Source: Acinetobacter sp. NIPH 298
Lineage (GTDB): Bacteria > Pseudomonadota > Gammaproteobacteria > Pseudomonadales > Moraxellaceae
DNA length: 64,000 nt
Direction of reading: 5' to 3'
Assembly (NCBI RefSeq): GCF_000369505.1
Contig: NZ_KB850055.1
Coordinates: 434,001 to 498,000, forward strand
Shown: one piece after another, positions 26,585 to 34,822 of the stretch
Numbering within the stretch: the first letter of the stretch is position 1
Layout: each line of letters starts with the position of its first letter
Position numbers and translations under genes: made by a program
The notes under the pieces: generated by a model
Databases searched by the model: none
Seen by the model: only the letters and a program-made list of their open reading frames with translations
Told to the model about the DNA's origin: nothing

Positions 26585-29071
26585 ATGAAAAATTATAAAA
26601 AAGCATTTTTAGCGACTGCGGTATTGGCATCAATGCCGCTAATTGCTGCAACAGGTGGCGGACCAATTAAAGTCACCACTTTTGCAGATGAATACAATGA
26701 AAATCCAAATACATGTTCACTCCGTGAAGCGTTGGAGACAGCCAGACTAAGAACCTCTTTTGGGGGCTGTGTGGTCACAGATACCTCATCTATCGCGCAA
26801 AAAACCATTCAGCTAGAGGCTGGGGTTTATACTTTAAAAAGTGAACTTACACCGCAAATTAATGTTGCAATTTTTGGTGCAAGTCCCGTTGATTGGGAAG
26901 AAAAAAATATTTTACTCAACGATGTGATTAACCAGTATCCAGCAAAAATTCCATTGCAAACAACCATTCAGGCGGAAAACTCTAGGATATTTAATACCAC
27001 TTCAGGTAAACAAAATTTAGTACTCAATAATATAATTTTAAAGGGTGGCCGCACAGCTGACCGTGGGGGAGCAATTTATGCAGCTGCAAATGTTGTATTA
27101 AACAGTACTCAAATCTTAGATTCGCACGCGGATGTCGCGGGTGGTGCGGTTTATCTCGCTGGGAATGCAGGCAATTTAACGATCACAAAAAGTCTTATTC
27201 AAGGCAATCAAGCACCAATTGGAAGTGTGCTTGCGATGCATGATGGGAATGACTTGGGCTATGTGAAGCGTGACATTACGATTCAATCAAGTAGTCTAGT
27301 TGAAAATGGCTCAACTACTTCTAAGAGTATGCTTGAGTTCACTGGGGCCCCAGTTGTTAATTTGGAATCTAATACCATCGCTCAAAATAAGGCGAACTTA
27401 ACTTCAGGTAATTTGATTAAATTTACGGGCGATACTCAAGCGGGAACAGTTGTTGGTGGTCCTCCCAGTGTTTTAAGTAATTCGAGTCGATTGACTCTAG
27501 AAAACAATACGATTGTTGAAAATAGTGCATTTACGACGTTTTTATACGATAAGCTTGGGCTTAAGCGCATACTTTTCAATGTGATGGCTTATAATGGTGA
27601 TGTTAACACTTATGCCTGCCGCTATTTGTTAGGAGAAGCGGAAAATCAAAAAAATACTAATCTCTTCGTCGGTTACAATGCTTTTGCTCGATCTGGAGCG
27701 AATAGTTGTGATTTACCGACAGAAGTGTTTAATGAAGATGAAACTAAAGAAACGAATATTGATGTTAGTGATACTTCTATAGGAGAGCTGTTAACTGTAC
27801 AGATCCCTGCTTCCGCTGAGACAGCCTTTTTACCGCTCTATTATCCTAAAGACAATAATAGGGGGGGGGTGGTTACTGATGAAACTAAAAAAGCCAAGGA
27901 GTTGGTTAATACAGGAGTAACAGATTGTAGTCAAATAGATCAACGTGGTTTGGCTAGGAAGACCGAGCAAGCTTTATATTATGCCCCAAAGGCTAGAAAT
28001 ACTTGCGATATTGGATCTGTGGAGTTAATGCGACTAACTGTAACTGATATTGTTGATTTGAAAAATAGCTCAATAAGTACTTTAATGAGTGACTATCAAA
28101 AAAGTTTTGATCTTTTTGATGATTTGGTCAAAAAACCTAATAATACAGAATTCCTAACTTACTATAAGTTTCGTCGAGATCAGTATAAAAAAGTATTAGA
28201 TGCTTTTGCGGACCCTAAAAAAAGAAATGATGCCTTAAAATACCGAGCAATATATATTGATTTGCGTAATCAAAAGTTAGTTCTACCTGAAGAGGTATCA
28301 GTAGGTGAAGGAGAACCGCATGTTTTACAATTTTTTAATCCTGATTTTTATACTATAAAGGTTGAGGCCTTAGGGGTAGGTATAATAGATAGTATTATCA
28401 ATAATGTGGAAGTAGATGAAAATCTATTCTGCAAATGGAACGCCGATCTTGAGCAGATTATGATTTATCGTACTGATGATCAAATTCAAGAAGTCGAAAA
28501 AGCGTATTGTAAATATACGATAACATCTAAAGCGGACCCTAAGATTACATCAACAGGATTGCTGCAAGCGGACTTTGATAATATTGCACCGGTTGCGAAC
28601 AATACATCTGTAACACTGAAATATAATCAAAATGAAACAGCAACGCTAAATTTGCTTAATTTTGCAAATGATGAAGGTGATACCGGTAAAAATGGCCTAG
28701 GCCCTGATAGTCAGCCGGATAAGCCTCATTTTTGGCGTAATGCTGAAGGGGTCGAATTGCCGATTCGTTTATCGAATGTATCGAGTAATTTAATCATTAC
28801 TGCTGATCGTCAAGGTAACTGTCCAGCACCTGATGAAGAAGAAACGTGTTTTGGTGGGAATATATATATTAAGGCGGCGAATACTTTTAACACGTTTAAC
28901 TTTACTTTTGGTTATCAAGTGTATGATGCGGATAAAAAATTATCAAATCTTGCTACTGTCAATGTTATAACTACAGGAAAAGCCACTCAGAGCGGTGGTG
29001 GAGGGAGTACAGGTATCTTCTCTTTATTTGGTCTGCTGGGATTACTCACTTATCGCCGATTAAGAAAATAG
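26585..29071 (+). CDS. CSLREA domain beta-helix protein with GlyGly-CTERM tail (second of pair)
   Basis: 828 residues. Signal peptide to about residue 22 (VLASMPLIAATGG). A canonical CSLREALETARL lies near residue 39 and a second Cys near 57. Beta-helix repeats follow (GGRTADRGGAIYAAAN, DSHADVAGGAVYLAGN, LENNTIVEN). The choice-of-anchor-like DQRGLARK and CDIGSVEL are near residues 455-480. A charged helical stretch (about 485-560) is absent from the first protein, then come beta-rich domains. The C-terminus SGGGGSTGIFSLFGLLGLL plus YRRLRK is a clear GlyGly-CTERM signal: Gly-rich, one helix, Arg cluster. Family knowledge says rhombosortase cleaves it and type II secretion exports such proteins. 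A run of nine G lies inside the gene. Confidence 0.87.
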   Translation: MKNYKKAFLATAVLASMPLIAATGGGPIKVTTFADEYNENPNTCSLREALETARLRTSFGGCVVTDTSSIAQKTIQLEAGVYTLKSELTPQINVAIFGASPVDWEEKNILLNDVINQYPAKIPLQTTIQAENSRIFNTTSGKQNLVLNNIILKGGRTADRGGAIYAAANVVLNSTQILDSHADVAGGAVYLAGNAGNLTITKSLIQGNQAPIGSVLAMHDGNDLGYVKRDITIQSSSLVENGSTTSKSMLEFTGAPVVNLESNTIAQNKANLTSGNLIKFTGDTQAGTVVGGPPSVLSNSSRLTLENNTIVENSAFTTFLYDKLGLKRILFNVMAYNGDVNTYACRYLLGEAENQKNTNLFVGYNAFARSGANSCDLPTEVFNEDETKETNIDVSDTSIGELLTVQIPASAETAFLPLYYPKDNNRGGVVTDETKKAKELVNTGVTDCSQIDQRGLARKTEQALYYAPKARNTCDIGSVELMRLTVTDIVDLKNSSISTLMSDYQKSFDLFDDLVKKPNNTEFLTYYKFRRDQYKKVLDAFADPKKRNDALKYRAIYIDLRNQKLVLPEEVSVGEGEPHVLQFFNPDFYTIKVEALGVGIIDSIINNVEVDENLFCKWNADLEQIMIYRTDDQIQEVEKAYCKYTITSKADPKITSTGLLQADFDNIAPVANNTSVTLKYNQNETATLNLLNFANDEGDTGKNGLGPDSQPDKPHFWRNAEGVELPIRLSNVSSNLIITADRQGNCPAPDEEETCFGGNIYIKAANTFNTFNFTFGYQVYDADKKLSNLATVNVITTGKATQSGGGGSTGIFSLFGLLGLLTYRRLRK
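27861..27869 (+). repeat. G9 homopolymer within the second CSLREA gene
   Basis: Nine consecutive G encode the R-G-G-V stretch at about residues 426-430. In an AT-rich gene this is an exceptional run; a one-base change would shift the frame and remove the C-terminal half including the anchor. Confidence 0.9.
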
Positions 29072-29080
29072 ATTAAGACC

Positions 29081-29113
29081 AAAAAATAGCGCTTATCGAT
29101 GGCGCTATTTTTT
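29081..29113. terminator. Terminator after the CSLREA gene pair
   Basis: AAAAAATAGCGC / GCGCTATTTTTT stem with a nine-base loop. It sits between convergent genes and has T runs on both strands. Confidence 0.9.
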
Positions 29114-29151
29114 GGGATTGATTTTATATGCTGTTGATTGGAACTATTTCA

Positions 29152-29541
29152 TTAATATTCAGCGTATTTGGCTAGATATTCTTCTCTGATGTTAACACGT
29201 TCTTCTAAGCTGGCGTTTTGCATACGTTTACGTAATGTACTACGCTCTTGTGTACTCATCTTTTGCCATACATCACGCATTTTTTGTTTTTCGTCATCAG
29301 GCAATTGTGTAAACCATTCCATCCGTTGTTGCAGTTGCGAACTTTGATCGGTTGGAATTTCTTTTAAGGTTTGATAGCGCTGAATAAGAACTCTTTGTTC
29401 TTCTGGGGATAAATCATCCCACGCTTCTTCAGTCGTTGCTTTGATTGGCTTTGAAAATGGCCAAAAACGTTCCGAACCAGCAAAACTGGTTTGTAATAAA
29501 CTTAATGTACACACAACAAGTACTAATCGTTTAGCTGCCAT
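29152..29541 (-). CDS. DUF3106 family periplasmic protein in the sigma factor operon
   Basis: 129 residues from the ATG at 29541, which overlaps the upstream gene by 11 bases. A signal peptide (AAKRLVLVVCTLSLLQTSFA) is visible. The rest is a helical, charged repeat: LSPEEQRVLIQRYQTLKEI, LPDDEKQKMRDVWQKMS and NASLEERVNIREEYL, typical of DUF3106 and reminiscent of Spy/CpxP-like periplasmic helical proteins. Its place after a sigma factor and a membrane protein suggests a part in signal sensing or in restraining the sigma factor. That role is inference. Confidence 0.82.
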   Translation of the reverse strand: MAAKRLVLVVCTLSLLQTSFAGSERFWPFSKPIKATTEEAWDDLSPEEQRVLIQRYQTLKEIPTDQSSQLQQRMEWFTQLPDDEKQKMRDVWQKMSTQERSTLRKRMQNASLEERVNIREEYLAKYAEY

Positions 29542-29857
29542 GTCTGACCTTATCCTCACCCAAGACCATTAACATTTCCATGTCTTCTACCATTTGTGGT
29601 GAAAGTTTTGGATTGATAACAACTTGATTTTGTGGTTTATCTGCTAATTCTATAGAGTTCGGTAAAACCACAATTCCCGTAATGGCTGCGGCTAATGCAA
29701 AGCCACCCATTTTCCAAATACTATAGTAGGACGTTGATTTTTTTTGAACCTTATCCAAAACCTGATTCATCACTAACATTTTATTGTGATGTTGTGCTTT
29801 CTCAAGCTGATCAAGTTTGGAAGTCACTTGTTTGGTGAACTCATCTTTATTATTCAT
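29531..29857 (-). CDS. Putative membrane anti-sigma factor
   Basis: 108 residues. A charged N-terminal cytoplasmic part (1-45, DEFTKQVTSKLDQLEKAQ and NQVLDKVQKKS) is followed by one membrane helix (about 49-68, WKMGGFALAAAITGIVVL) and a periplasmic part with PKLSPQMVEDMEMLMVLGED, resembling DUF3619-like proteins. Size, topology and an eight-base overlap with the sigma gene fit an anti-sigma factor that holds the sigma protein at the inner membrane. There is no zinc-binding HxxxCxxC motif, so it is not a classical ZAS protein. Confidence 0.7.
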   Translation of the reverse strand: MNNKDEFTKQVTSKLDQLEKAQHHNKMLVMNQVLDKVQKKSTSYYSIWKMGGFALAAAITGIVVLPNSIELADKPQNQVVINPKLSPQMVEDMEMLMVLGEDKVRHGS

Positions 29858-30482
29858 CTGATGATCCTCCCGTGTGTGGATTTAAATGCGCTAACGTAAC
29901 TTTAAGCCCTTGAATCGCACGGTGGTAATGTGTTTTGACACTGCCTTCGCTGCAATCCATAATCTGGGCTGTGGTCATCGTATCGAAACCTTCCCAGGCT
30001 CTTAGCATAAATGCTTGTTGTTGACGAACAGGGAGTTGATTAATCGCGTTTTGAATCTCTTCCATCGTGACTGCTTGATTCAGAAATTCGAATGGGTTTG
30101 GTGTGGACTCATCTACGATATCAATGACTTCTTCATCGTCATCTAAATTCATTTTTTTAAATAAAGAAAATGGATTTGCGCGACGTGCTTCTTTGCGTCT
30201 CCAATCTTGTAATTTGTTATTTAAAATCGTGTAGAACAGCGGATACCATTCTTCAGTATTTTTTTCGGCATAGGACTTATGTAAAGAGATAAATGCTTCT
30301 TGTACTAAATCCATGGCAATGCCTTGTTGGCCTTGAGTTGCACTTTCCATCATAACCAACGCACGACCTGTCACGTCTTGCATAAAAAAACGAAGACGTT
30401 GTTCAACCGTACTACAATCAGTACTGTTGTCAGTTCGAGCCTGTTTCGGTGCTAAATCCATAGAGATGGAAAATCCTGTCAT
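29850..30482 (-). CDS. ECF-type RNA polymerase sigma factor
   Basis: 210 residues from the ATG at 30482 with GGTGGG upstream. Region 2 covers about residues 28-95 (MDLVQEAFISLHKSY, then FYTILNNKLQDWRRKEARR, the -10 binding part). An acidic linker follows (about 105-130, LDDDEEVIDIVDES). Region 4 is about 140-200 (INQLPVRQQQAFMLRAWEG, then SEGSVKTHYHRAIQGLK, the -35 helix-turn-helix). There is no region 3, so it is ECF type. It heads a three-gene operon with its probable regulators. From memory, Acinetobacter baumannii has one studied ECF sigma with two small downstream regulators; this looks like its counterpart, unverified. Confidence 0.88.
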   Translation of the reverse strand: MTGFSISMDLAPKQARTDNSTDCSTVEQRLRFFMQDVTGRALVMMESATQGQQGIAMDLVQEAFISLHKSYAEKNTEEWYPLFYTILNNKLQDWRRKEARRANPFSLFKKMNLDDDEEVIDIVDESTPNPFEFLNQAVTMEEIQNAINQLPVRQQQAFMLRAWEGFDTMTTAQIMDCSEGSVKTHYHRAIQGLKVTLAHLNPHTGGSSDE

Positions 30483-30518
30483 GGATACCCACCATTATTC
30501 TCAATTCATTAATCATAT

Positions 30519-30545
30519 AACGTTGAAAATGGCAGGTGCGTTGAC
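30519..30545 (-). promoter_or_regulatory. Candidate ECF-type promoter of the sigma operon
   Basis: On the minus strand GTCAAC (30545-30540) is followed after 17 bases by CGTT (30522-30519), close to the general ECF pattern of an AAC-containing -35 and a CGT-type -10. It lies about 37 bases from the sigma start codon, which would fit autoregulation. Confidence 0.4.
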
Positions 30546-30618
30546 AACTGAAGCAATTATTTTTGTAGTGTAATTGATTTCATCATCAAAAAAATCGGCT
30601 TTAATGTAATTAAACGTT

Positions 30619-31395
30619 TTATTGGCGCTGACGAACCATTTCAAAAAAACAGATTGAACCTGCGATAGCAACATTCAAAGATTCTTGTCCACCGGGTTGA
30701 GGAATCGCTACAGCTACAGCATGTTCTAAAGCGTAGTCACTGGCACCTTGTCCTTCATTGCCTAAAATCCAAACACAGGCTTGGGTTAAATCTTGTGAGT
30801 ATAAGCTTGTGGAGCGATGTGAACTGGTGACAAAAACAGGGATTTCAAATTGTGAAAGAATGTCATTCAGTTGAATATTTTCAAAACAACTTAAACTAAA
30901 GTGTGCACCCATGCCTGCACGTAAGACACGTGGTGACCAGAGTGATGCTGAGCCTTGAGTACAGATAATTTGTTGGATGTTGGCTGCTGCGGCTGAACGT
31001 AAAAGTGTTCCGACATTGCCTGGATCTTGGACATTTTCAAGAATGAGCGTGTCTTTACTAAAGTCAATATCTTGTGAATTTTGAGGTATATCAATAATCG
31101 CTAAACAAGGCAGCGTCGTTTCTAAAATACTCAAATCTTTGTATAACGACTCGCTGATAACAAAGACATGACCAGGATATTGTTCAATGATTTTCTCTAA
31201 ATCGGGGTGTTCTAATGCTTTTTCAGTGGTAAATAAAGACGCGATTTTGTTTTGTTGTTGCAACCATGCAAGACAAAGATGGATGCCTTCTAGAACGGTT
31301 TGCTGATTTTTTTTTCGAGCACTATTGAGTTCGATCAGCCCACGCAAATGTTTGATTTTTGCATTGTCTTTTGATTCTAGAAAAATAAGTGACAT
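30619..31395 (-). CDS. TrmH/SpoU family RNA 2'-O-methyltransferase
   Basis: 258 residues from the ATG at 31395 (MSLIFLESKD). An N-terminal substrate-binding domain (about 1-95) precedes the SPOUT domain with its knot motifs: LILENVQDPGNVGTLLRSA (motif 1), WILGNEGQGASDYAL (motif 2) and IPQPGGQESLNVAIAGSICF (motif 3). It methylates the 2'-O of a nucleoside in tRNA or rRNA using SAM. The N-terminal part is unlike classic RlmB/TrmH, so the exact target is not assigned. Downstream of fbp on the same strand, 60 bases away. Confidence 0.88.
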   Translation of the reverse strand: MSLIFLESKDNAKIKHLRGLIELNSARKKNQQTVLEGIHLCLAWLQQQNKIASLFTTEKALEHPDLEKIIEQYPGHVFVISESLYKDLSILETTLPCLAIIDIPQNSQDIDFSKDTLILENVQDPGNVGTLLRSAAAANIQQIICTQGSASLWSPRVLRAGMGAHFSLSCFENIQLNDILSQFEIPVFVTSSHRSTSLYSQDLTQACVWILGNEGQGASDYALEHAVAVAIPQPGGQESLNVAIAGSICFFEMVRQRQ

Positions 31396-31455
31396 AAAAT
31401 AAACATCCAAAAGGGCAGTATAAATTGATTATAATGCCCTGATAATTAAAAGTAA

Positions 31456-32427
31456 TTAATGATAACTTGTGACGCGTTCAACTTCATTTTTTGAACCAAT
31501 AATCACGGGTACACGTTGGTGTAATTCCGTTGGTTGAATTTCCATAATACGAACACGCCCTGTTGTTGATGCACCGCCAGCTTGTTCAATCAACATGCTC
31601 ATCGGGTTTGCCTCATACATTAAGCGTAAACGGCCCGCTTTTTTCGGGTCTTTTAAATCGTAAGGGTAGAGGAAGATACCGCCACGACATAAAATACGAT
31701 GGATATCGCCCACCATACATGCAACCCAACGCATATTGAAGTCTTTTTCACGGACTGAGGTTTTCCCAGCGAGAAGTTCATCAATATAACGTTTTACAGG
31801 GTTTTCCCAATGACGTTGGTTGGATGCATTAATTGCAAATTCTTGAGTATCTGCTGGAACTTGAACTTGTTCAGTCGTTAACAAGAATGTTTGAGTTGTT
31901 GGATCAAATGTAAAGAATGCGACTCCAGCACCCACAGTAAGTGCTAACATCGTTGATGGGCCATAGAGTACATAACCTGCAGCAACTTGTTCGGTACCTG
32001 CTTGCATAAAGTCAACAGATTGAGTCACTGCATTTTTAGCAGGTAAGATAGAGAAAATCGTACCGACACACATATTAATGTCGATGTTGCTTGAACCATC
32101 TAAAGGATCAAATAAAACAAGATATTTCCCATTTTCTTGGGCAGGGGTGAAATCGTCTAATTCTTCAGATGCTAGACCGCCGACCTGAGGATGAACTTTT
32201 AAAGCATCAATTAAATAATCATTAGAGATCACGTCTAGTTTTTTTTGCGTTTCACCTTGAACATTTTCGTTGCCAGCACTACCTAGAATTCCAGCTAAAG
32301 CGCCTTTTTGAAGTGCTAGATCAATCGTCTGGCATGTCGCTGCAATTGTTTCGATGACTTGTGCCAACTCTGGAGTCAAATTCCCATTTTGTTGTTCTAG
32401 GTATTGGGTCAAGCTGAGGTTTGACAT
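31456..32427 (-). CDS. fbp: Fructose-1,6-bisphosphatase class 1
   Basis: 323 residues, the class 1 length. It hydrolyses fructose 1,6-bisphosphate in gluconeogenesis. The metal-binding motif [20 protein letters not shown] is at about residues 105-124; other class 1 segments include [31 protein letters not shown] and [16 protein letters not shown]-like sequence (here [19 protein letters not shown]). It is important in Acinetobacter, which grows mainly on organic acids. Divergent from the small 63-residue gene. Confidence 0.96.
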   Translation of the reverse strand: MSNLSLTQYLEQQNGNLTPELAQVIETIAATCQTIDLALQKGALAGILGSAGNENVQGETQKKLDVISNDYLIDALKVHPQVGGLASEELDDFTPAQENGKYLVLFDPLDGSSNIDINMCVGTIFSILPAKNAVTQSVDFMQAGTEQVAAGYVLYGPSTMLALTVGAGVAFFTFDPTTQTFLLTTEQVQVPADTQEFAINASNQRHWENPVKRYIDELLAGKTSVREKDFNMRWVACMVGDIHRILCRGGIFLYPYDLKDPKKAGRLRLMYEANPMSMLIEQAGGASTTGRVRIMEIQPTELHQRVPVIIGSKNEVERVTSYH

Positions 32428-32602
32428 ATTAAATAGCTCCGATTTAGCAGCGTCAAAATAGATGAAAATGAATGTGGCTATTCTAGATGAGAACGCTCAA
32501 AAATAAAAATTATCTTACTTTATTTATGTTGCTTTTATGATTACAAGCATGCCATTACATGCTATGTTGGACGGATAATAGACAGGATGTTTGGAGATTA
32601 AA

Positions 32603-32794
32603 ATGTCAACCAAAAATTTTGAAGCGACACCGACCGATAGCGAAGCAATCAGCTTAGAGAAAATTTCTAAAGAAAGTGTCAAGGATGCTTGGAAAGCTTA
32701 CGAAGCTAAACCTGAATATAAGGAATTTAATAAGCATGATTTGATTGAGTCAATGCAACCAGTGGAAACAGACGATACCCAATCACAAACATAA
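32603..32794 (+). CDS. Small acidic hypothetical protein (63 aa)
   Basis: 63 residues from the ATG at 32603, which has GGAG six bases upstream. No signal peptide, membrane helix or motif is recognised; the sequence is acidic, hydrophilic and rich in E, S and K (SLEKISKESVKDAWKAYEAK), probably helical. The stop codon overlaps the 5' arm of a strong bidirectional terminator shared with pal, which supports this being a real transcribed gene. I do not recognise the family. Confidence 0.65.
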   Translation: MSTKNFEATPTDSEAISLEKISKESVKDAWKAYEAKPEYKEFNKHDLIESMQPVETDDTQSQT

Positions 32795-32823
32795 AAAATG
32801 CTCACATGATGTGAGCATTTTTT
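32793..32823. terminator. Bidirectional terminator between the small gene and pal
   Basis: AAAAAATGCTCAC / GTGAGCATTTTTT stem with a five-base loop and T runs on both strands; it ends the tol-pal operon on the minus strand. Confidence 0.94.
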
Positions 32824-32835
32824 ATTGCAATGTGT

Positions 32836-33399
32836 TTATTTCAATAATGGTGGAACTGCTTCATAGTTAATTTCTACACGGCGGTTTTCTTTCCATGCAG
32901 CTTCGTTATGACCTGCATTTACTGGTGCTTCTTTACCATAACTTACAGCCTCAAGTTGCTGTGGGCTTACACCATTGGTGACCAAAAAGCTTTCAACTGC
33001 TTTGGCACGACGTTCACCTAGTGCCATATTGTATTCACGTGTACCACGCTCATCCGTATGTCCAGTAAGTGCAACACGTGAGTTTGCATTGGCGATTAGA
33101 AATTGAGCATGCGCTTGTAGTGTTTGGTAATCTTCATTTGATAGATCACTACTATCAAAACCAAAATGTACAACACGTTTAGCTAAGAATGCTTTGTTGG
33201 CAGCGGTTACGCCTTTAGATGATGCACCCGCTAAGTTTTGAGCGTTTAATGCGGCATCTTCACTTAAACCTTCAGTACTGACAGTCGTACCAGTAGGTGT
33301 GTTTCCAGCAGTAATGTCAGTCGCTGGTTTACGACTTGCACAGCCAGTAAATACAAGCGTTGCTGCAATGAGGGGAAGGGTTAGATATTTCATATTCAT
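32836..33399 (-). CDS. pal: Peptidoglycan-associated lipoprotein Pal
   Basis: 187 residues from the ATG at 33399 ([10 protein letters not shown]), which has GGAG six bases upstream; the upstream in-frame extension overlaps tolB and is rejected. The lipobox is FTGC with acylated Cys at about residue 20. The OmpA-like domain (about 80-187) contains [11 protein letters not shown], the peptidoglycan-binding [23 protein letters not shown] (seen in parts: [12 protein letters not shown]) and the C-terminal [10 protein letters not shown]. It anchors the outer membrane to peptidoglycan and works with TolB. Last gene of the tol-pal operon. Confidence 0.96.
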   Translation of the reverse strand: MNMKYLTLPLIAATLVFTGCASRKPATDITAGNTPTGTTVSTEGLSEDAALNAQNLAGASSKGVTAANKAFLAKRVVHFGFDSSDLSNEDYQTLQAHAQFLIANANSRVALTGHTDERGTREYNMALGERRAKAVESFLVTNGVSPQQLEAVSYGKEAPVNAGHNEAAWKENRRVEINYEAVPPLLK

Positions 33400-33439
33400 G
33401 TGATTCTCCAATAGATCCGATTTCTTCAATAGATTAAAG

Positions 33440-34723
33440 TTATTTTGGTGCCCAAGCGGGTTCACGGACTTCACCTTGCTCGCTTGGTAAATTCATACGG
33501 AAACGACCATCAGTAGACATGATCGACAATAAACCTCGATTGCCCTCACGGGTCGCATAAACAACCATTTGACCATTCGGTGAGAAGCTTGGTGATTCAT
33601 CTAAACTGGTTGGGGTTAAAATATTGGTGATGCCTGTATTAATATCTTGAAGGGCAACTTTATAATTGCTACCGCTAGGGCGATGTACTAAAGCAATCTT
33701 TTTACCATCGGCACTTAGTGTACCGCGCGCATTGAAAGCGCCTCTGAATGTCAAACGTCTAACAGAACTATCAGCAAAGGTGTATCGATAAATCTGTGGA
33801 GAACCACCACGATCAGAGGTGAAAATAAATGATTTACCATCTGGTGCATAGCGTGCTTCAGTATCAATCGCAGTATCGTTAGTCATACGTTGTACTTGGC
33901 GTGTATTCAGATTCATTTGATAGATTTCTGGATTGCCATGCATTGATGCCGTGAAGAGCATAGATCGACCATCTGGAGAGAAGCTTGGTGCTCCATTTAG
34001 TCCTCTAAAACTTGCTAAGACTTCACGTTGACCTGTCGCTAAATCCTGGAGATAAATCGCAGGACGTTTGGTTTCAAATGAAACATAGGCAATTTTTTTA
34101 GCGTCAGGTGACCACGTTGGGGAAAGGATTGGATCACGTGATGCCAACACTGTTTTCGGTTGCTCACCATCGGTATCTGCAACTTGCAATGTATAGCGTT
34201 GAGCAGGCGTTGCTTGATTACGCAATACATAGGCGATGCGTCCACTAAAATCTCCAGCAATACCTGTCAATGCTTGATAGATTGCATCACTGATCATGTG
34301 TCCAGCTTGGCGAACACGTCCCGCAGGTACTGTTAAAACTTCATTGAGTAAGTATTGTTGCTTTTGGACATCGTAGAGTTGATAGTGAATTTCAAATGTA
34401 TTGGCATTAATGGCTTTGCTTTGACCAACAACGACGTATGGAACGCCAGCATTTTGCCAATCACCAGCCTGAATCTGATTCATACTTGCTGTTGCTGGCA
34501 GATTTTTTGAGGCGCTGGTAAAGCGACCAGAACGGTTTAAATCATTTTCAACAATCGGGTAGATCGCAGAGTCATTTGTAAATGGCACGATTGCGATTTT
34601 AGGTGCTTTTTCGGGTGCTTTTGCAATTTCTAGGTGAAGTTGAGCAAAAGCTGTTACCGGAATAGCGGCACTAATCGCAGTGAAAACTGCGATGGCGATG
34701 AGATGCTTACGAGTCTTTTCCAT
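33440..34723 (-). CDS. tolB: Tol-Pal system beta-propeller protein TolB
   Basis: 427 residues, periplasmic. A signal peptide ends near PVTAFAQ (about residue 28). An N-terminal domain (about 30-160) is followed by a six-bladed WD40-like propeller with repeated SPDGxxIxFxS-type motifs: [52 protein letters not shown] and [13 protein letters not shown]. It binds Pal and shuttles between Pal-bound and TolA-linked states during outer membrane constriction. Encoded 40 bases upstream of pal and 99 bases after tolA. Confidence 0.96.
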   Translation of the reverse strand: MEKTRKHLIAIAVFTAISAAIPVTAFAQLHLEIAKAPEKAPKIAIVPFTNDSAIYPIVENDLNRSGRFTSASKNLPATASMNQIQAGDWQNAGVPYVVVGQSKAINANTFEIHYQLYDVQKQQYLLNEVLTVPAGRVRQAGHMISDAIYQALTGIAGDFSGRIAYVLRNQATPAQRYTLQVADTDGEQPKTVLASRDPILSPTWSPDAKKIAYVSFETKRPAIYLQDLATGQREVLASFRGLNGAPSFSPDGRSMLFTASMHGNPEIYQMNLNTRQVQRMTNDTAIDTEARYAPDGKSFIFTSDRGGSPQIYRYTFADSSVRRLTFRGAFNARGTLSADGKKIALVHRPSGSNYKVALQDINTGITNILTPTSLDESPSFSPNGQMVVYATREGNRGLLSIMSTDGRFRMNLPSEQGEVREPAWAPK

Positions 34724-34822
34724 ATTTAAAATTACTTGCTTTCGTGTTTTTGTGGCTGTTGATTATTTAACATAGTTACATGCTTTGTGCTATTAAAAGC
34801 ATGTAACGTTAACTATTTATTA

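Noticed and set aside
27861-27869. G9 run as a frameshifted or broken gene
   Set aside because: With nine G the frame is continuous to a proper C-terminal GlyGly-CTERM signal, so the gene is intact as written; a sequencing error in the run cannot be excluded.
30541-30570. Plus-strand TTGACA with a possible -10 near 30564
   Set aside because: It would drive transcription away from the flanking genes, which are both on the minus strand; the same bases fit the minus-strand ECF promoter better.
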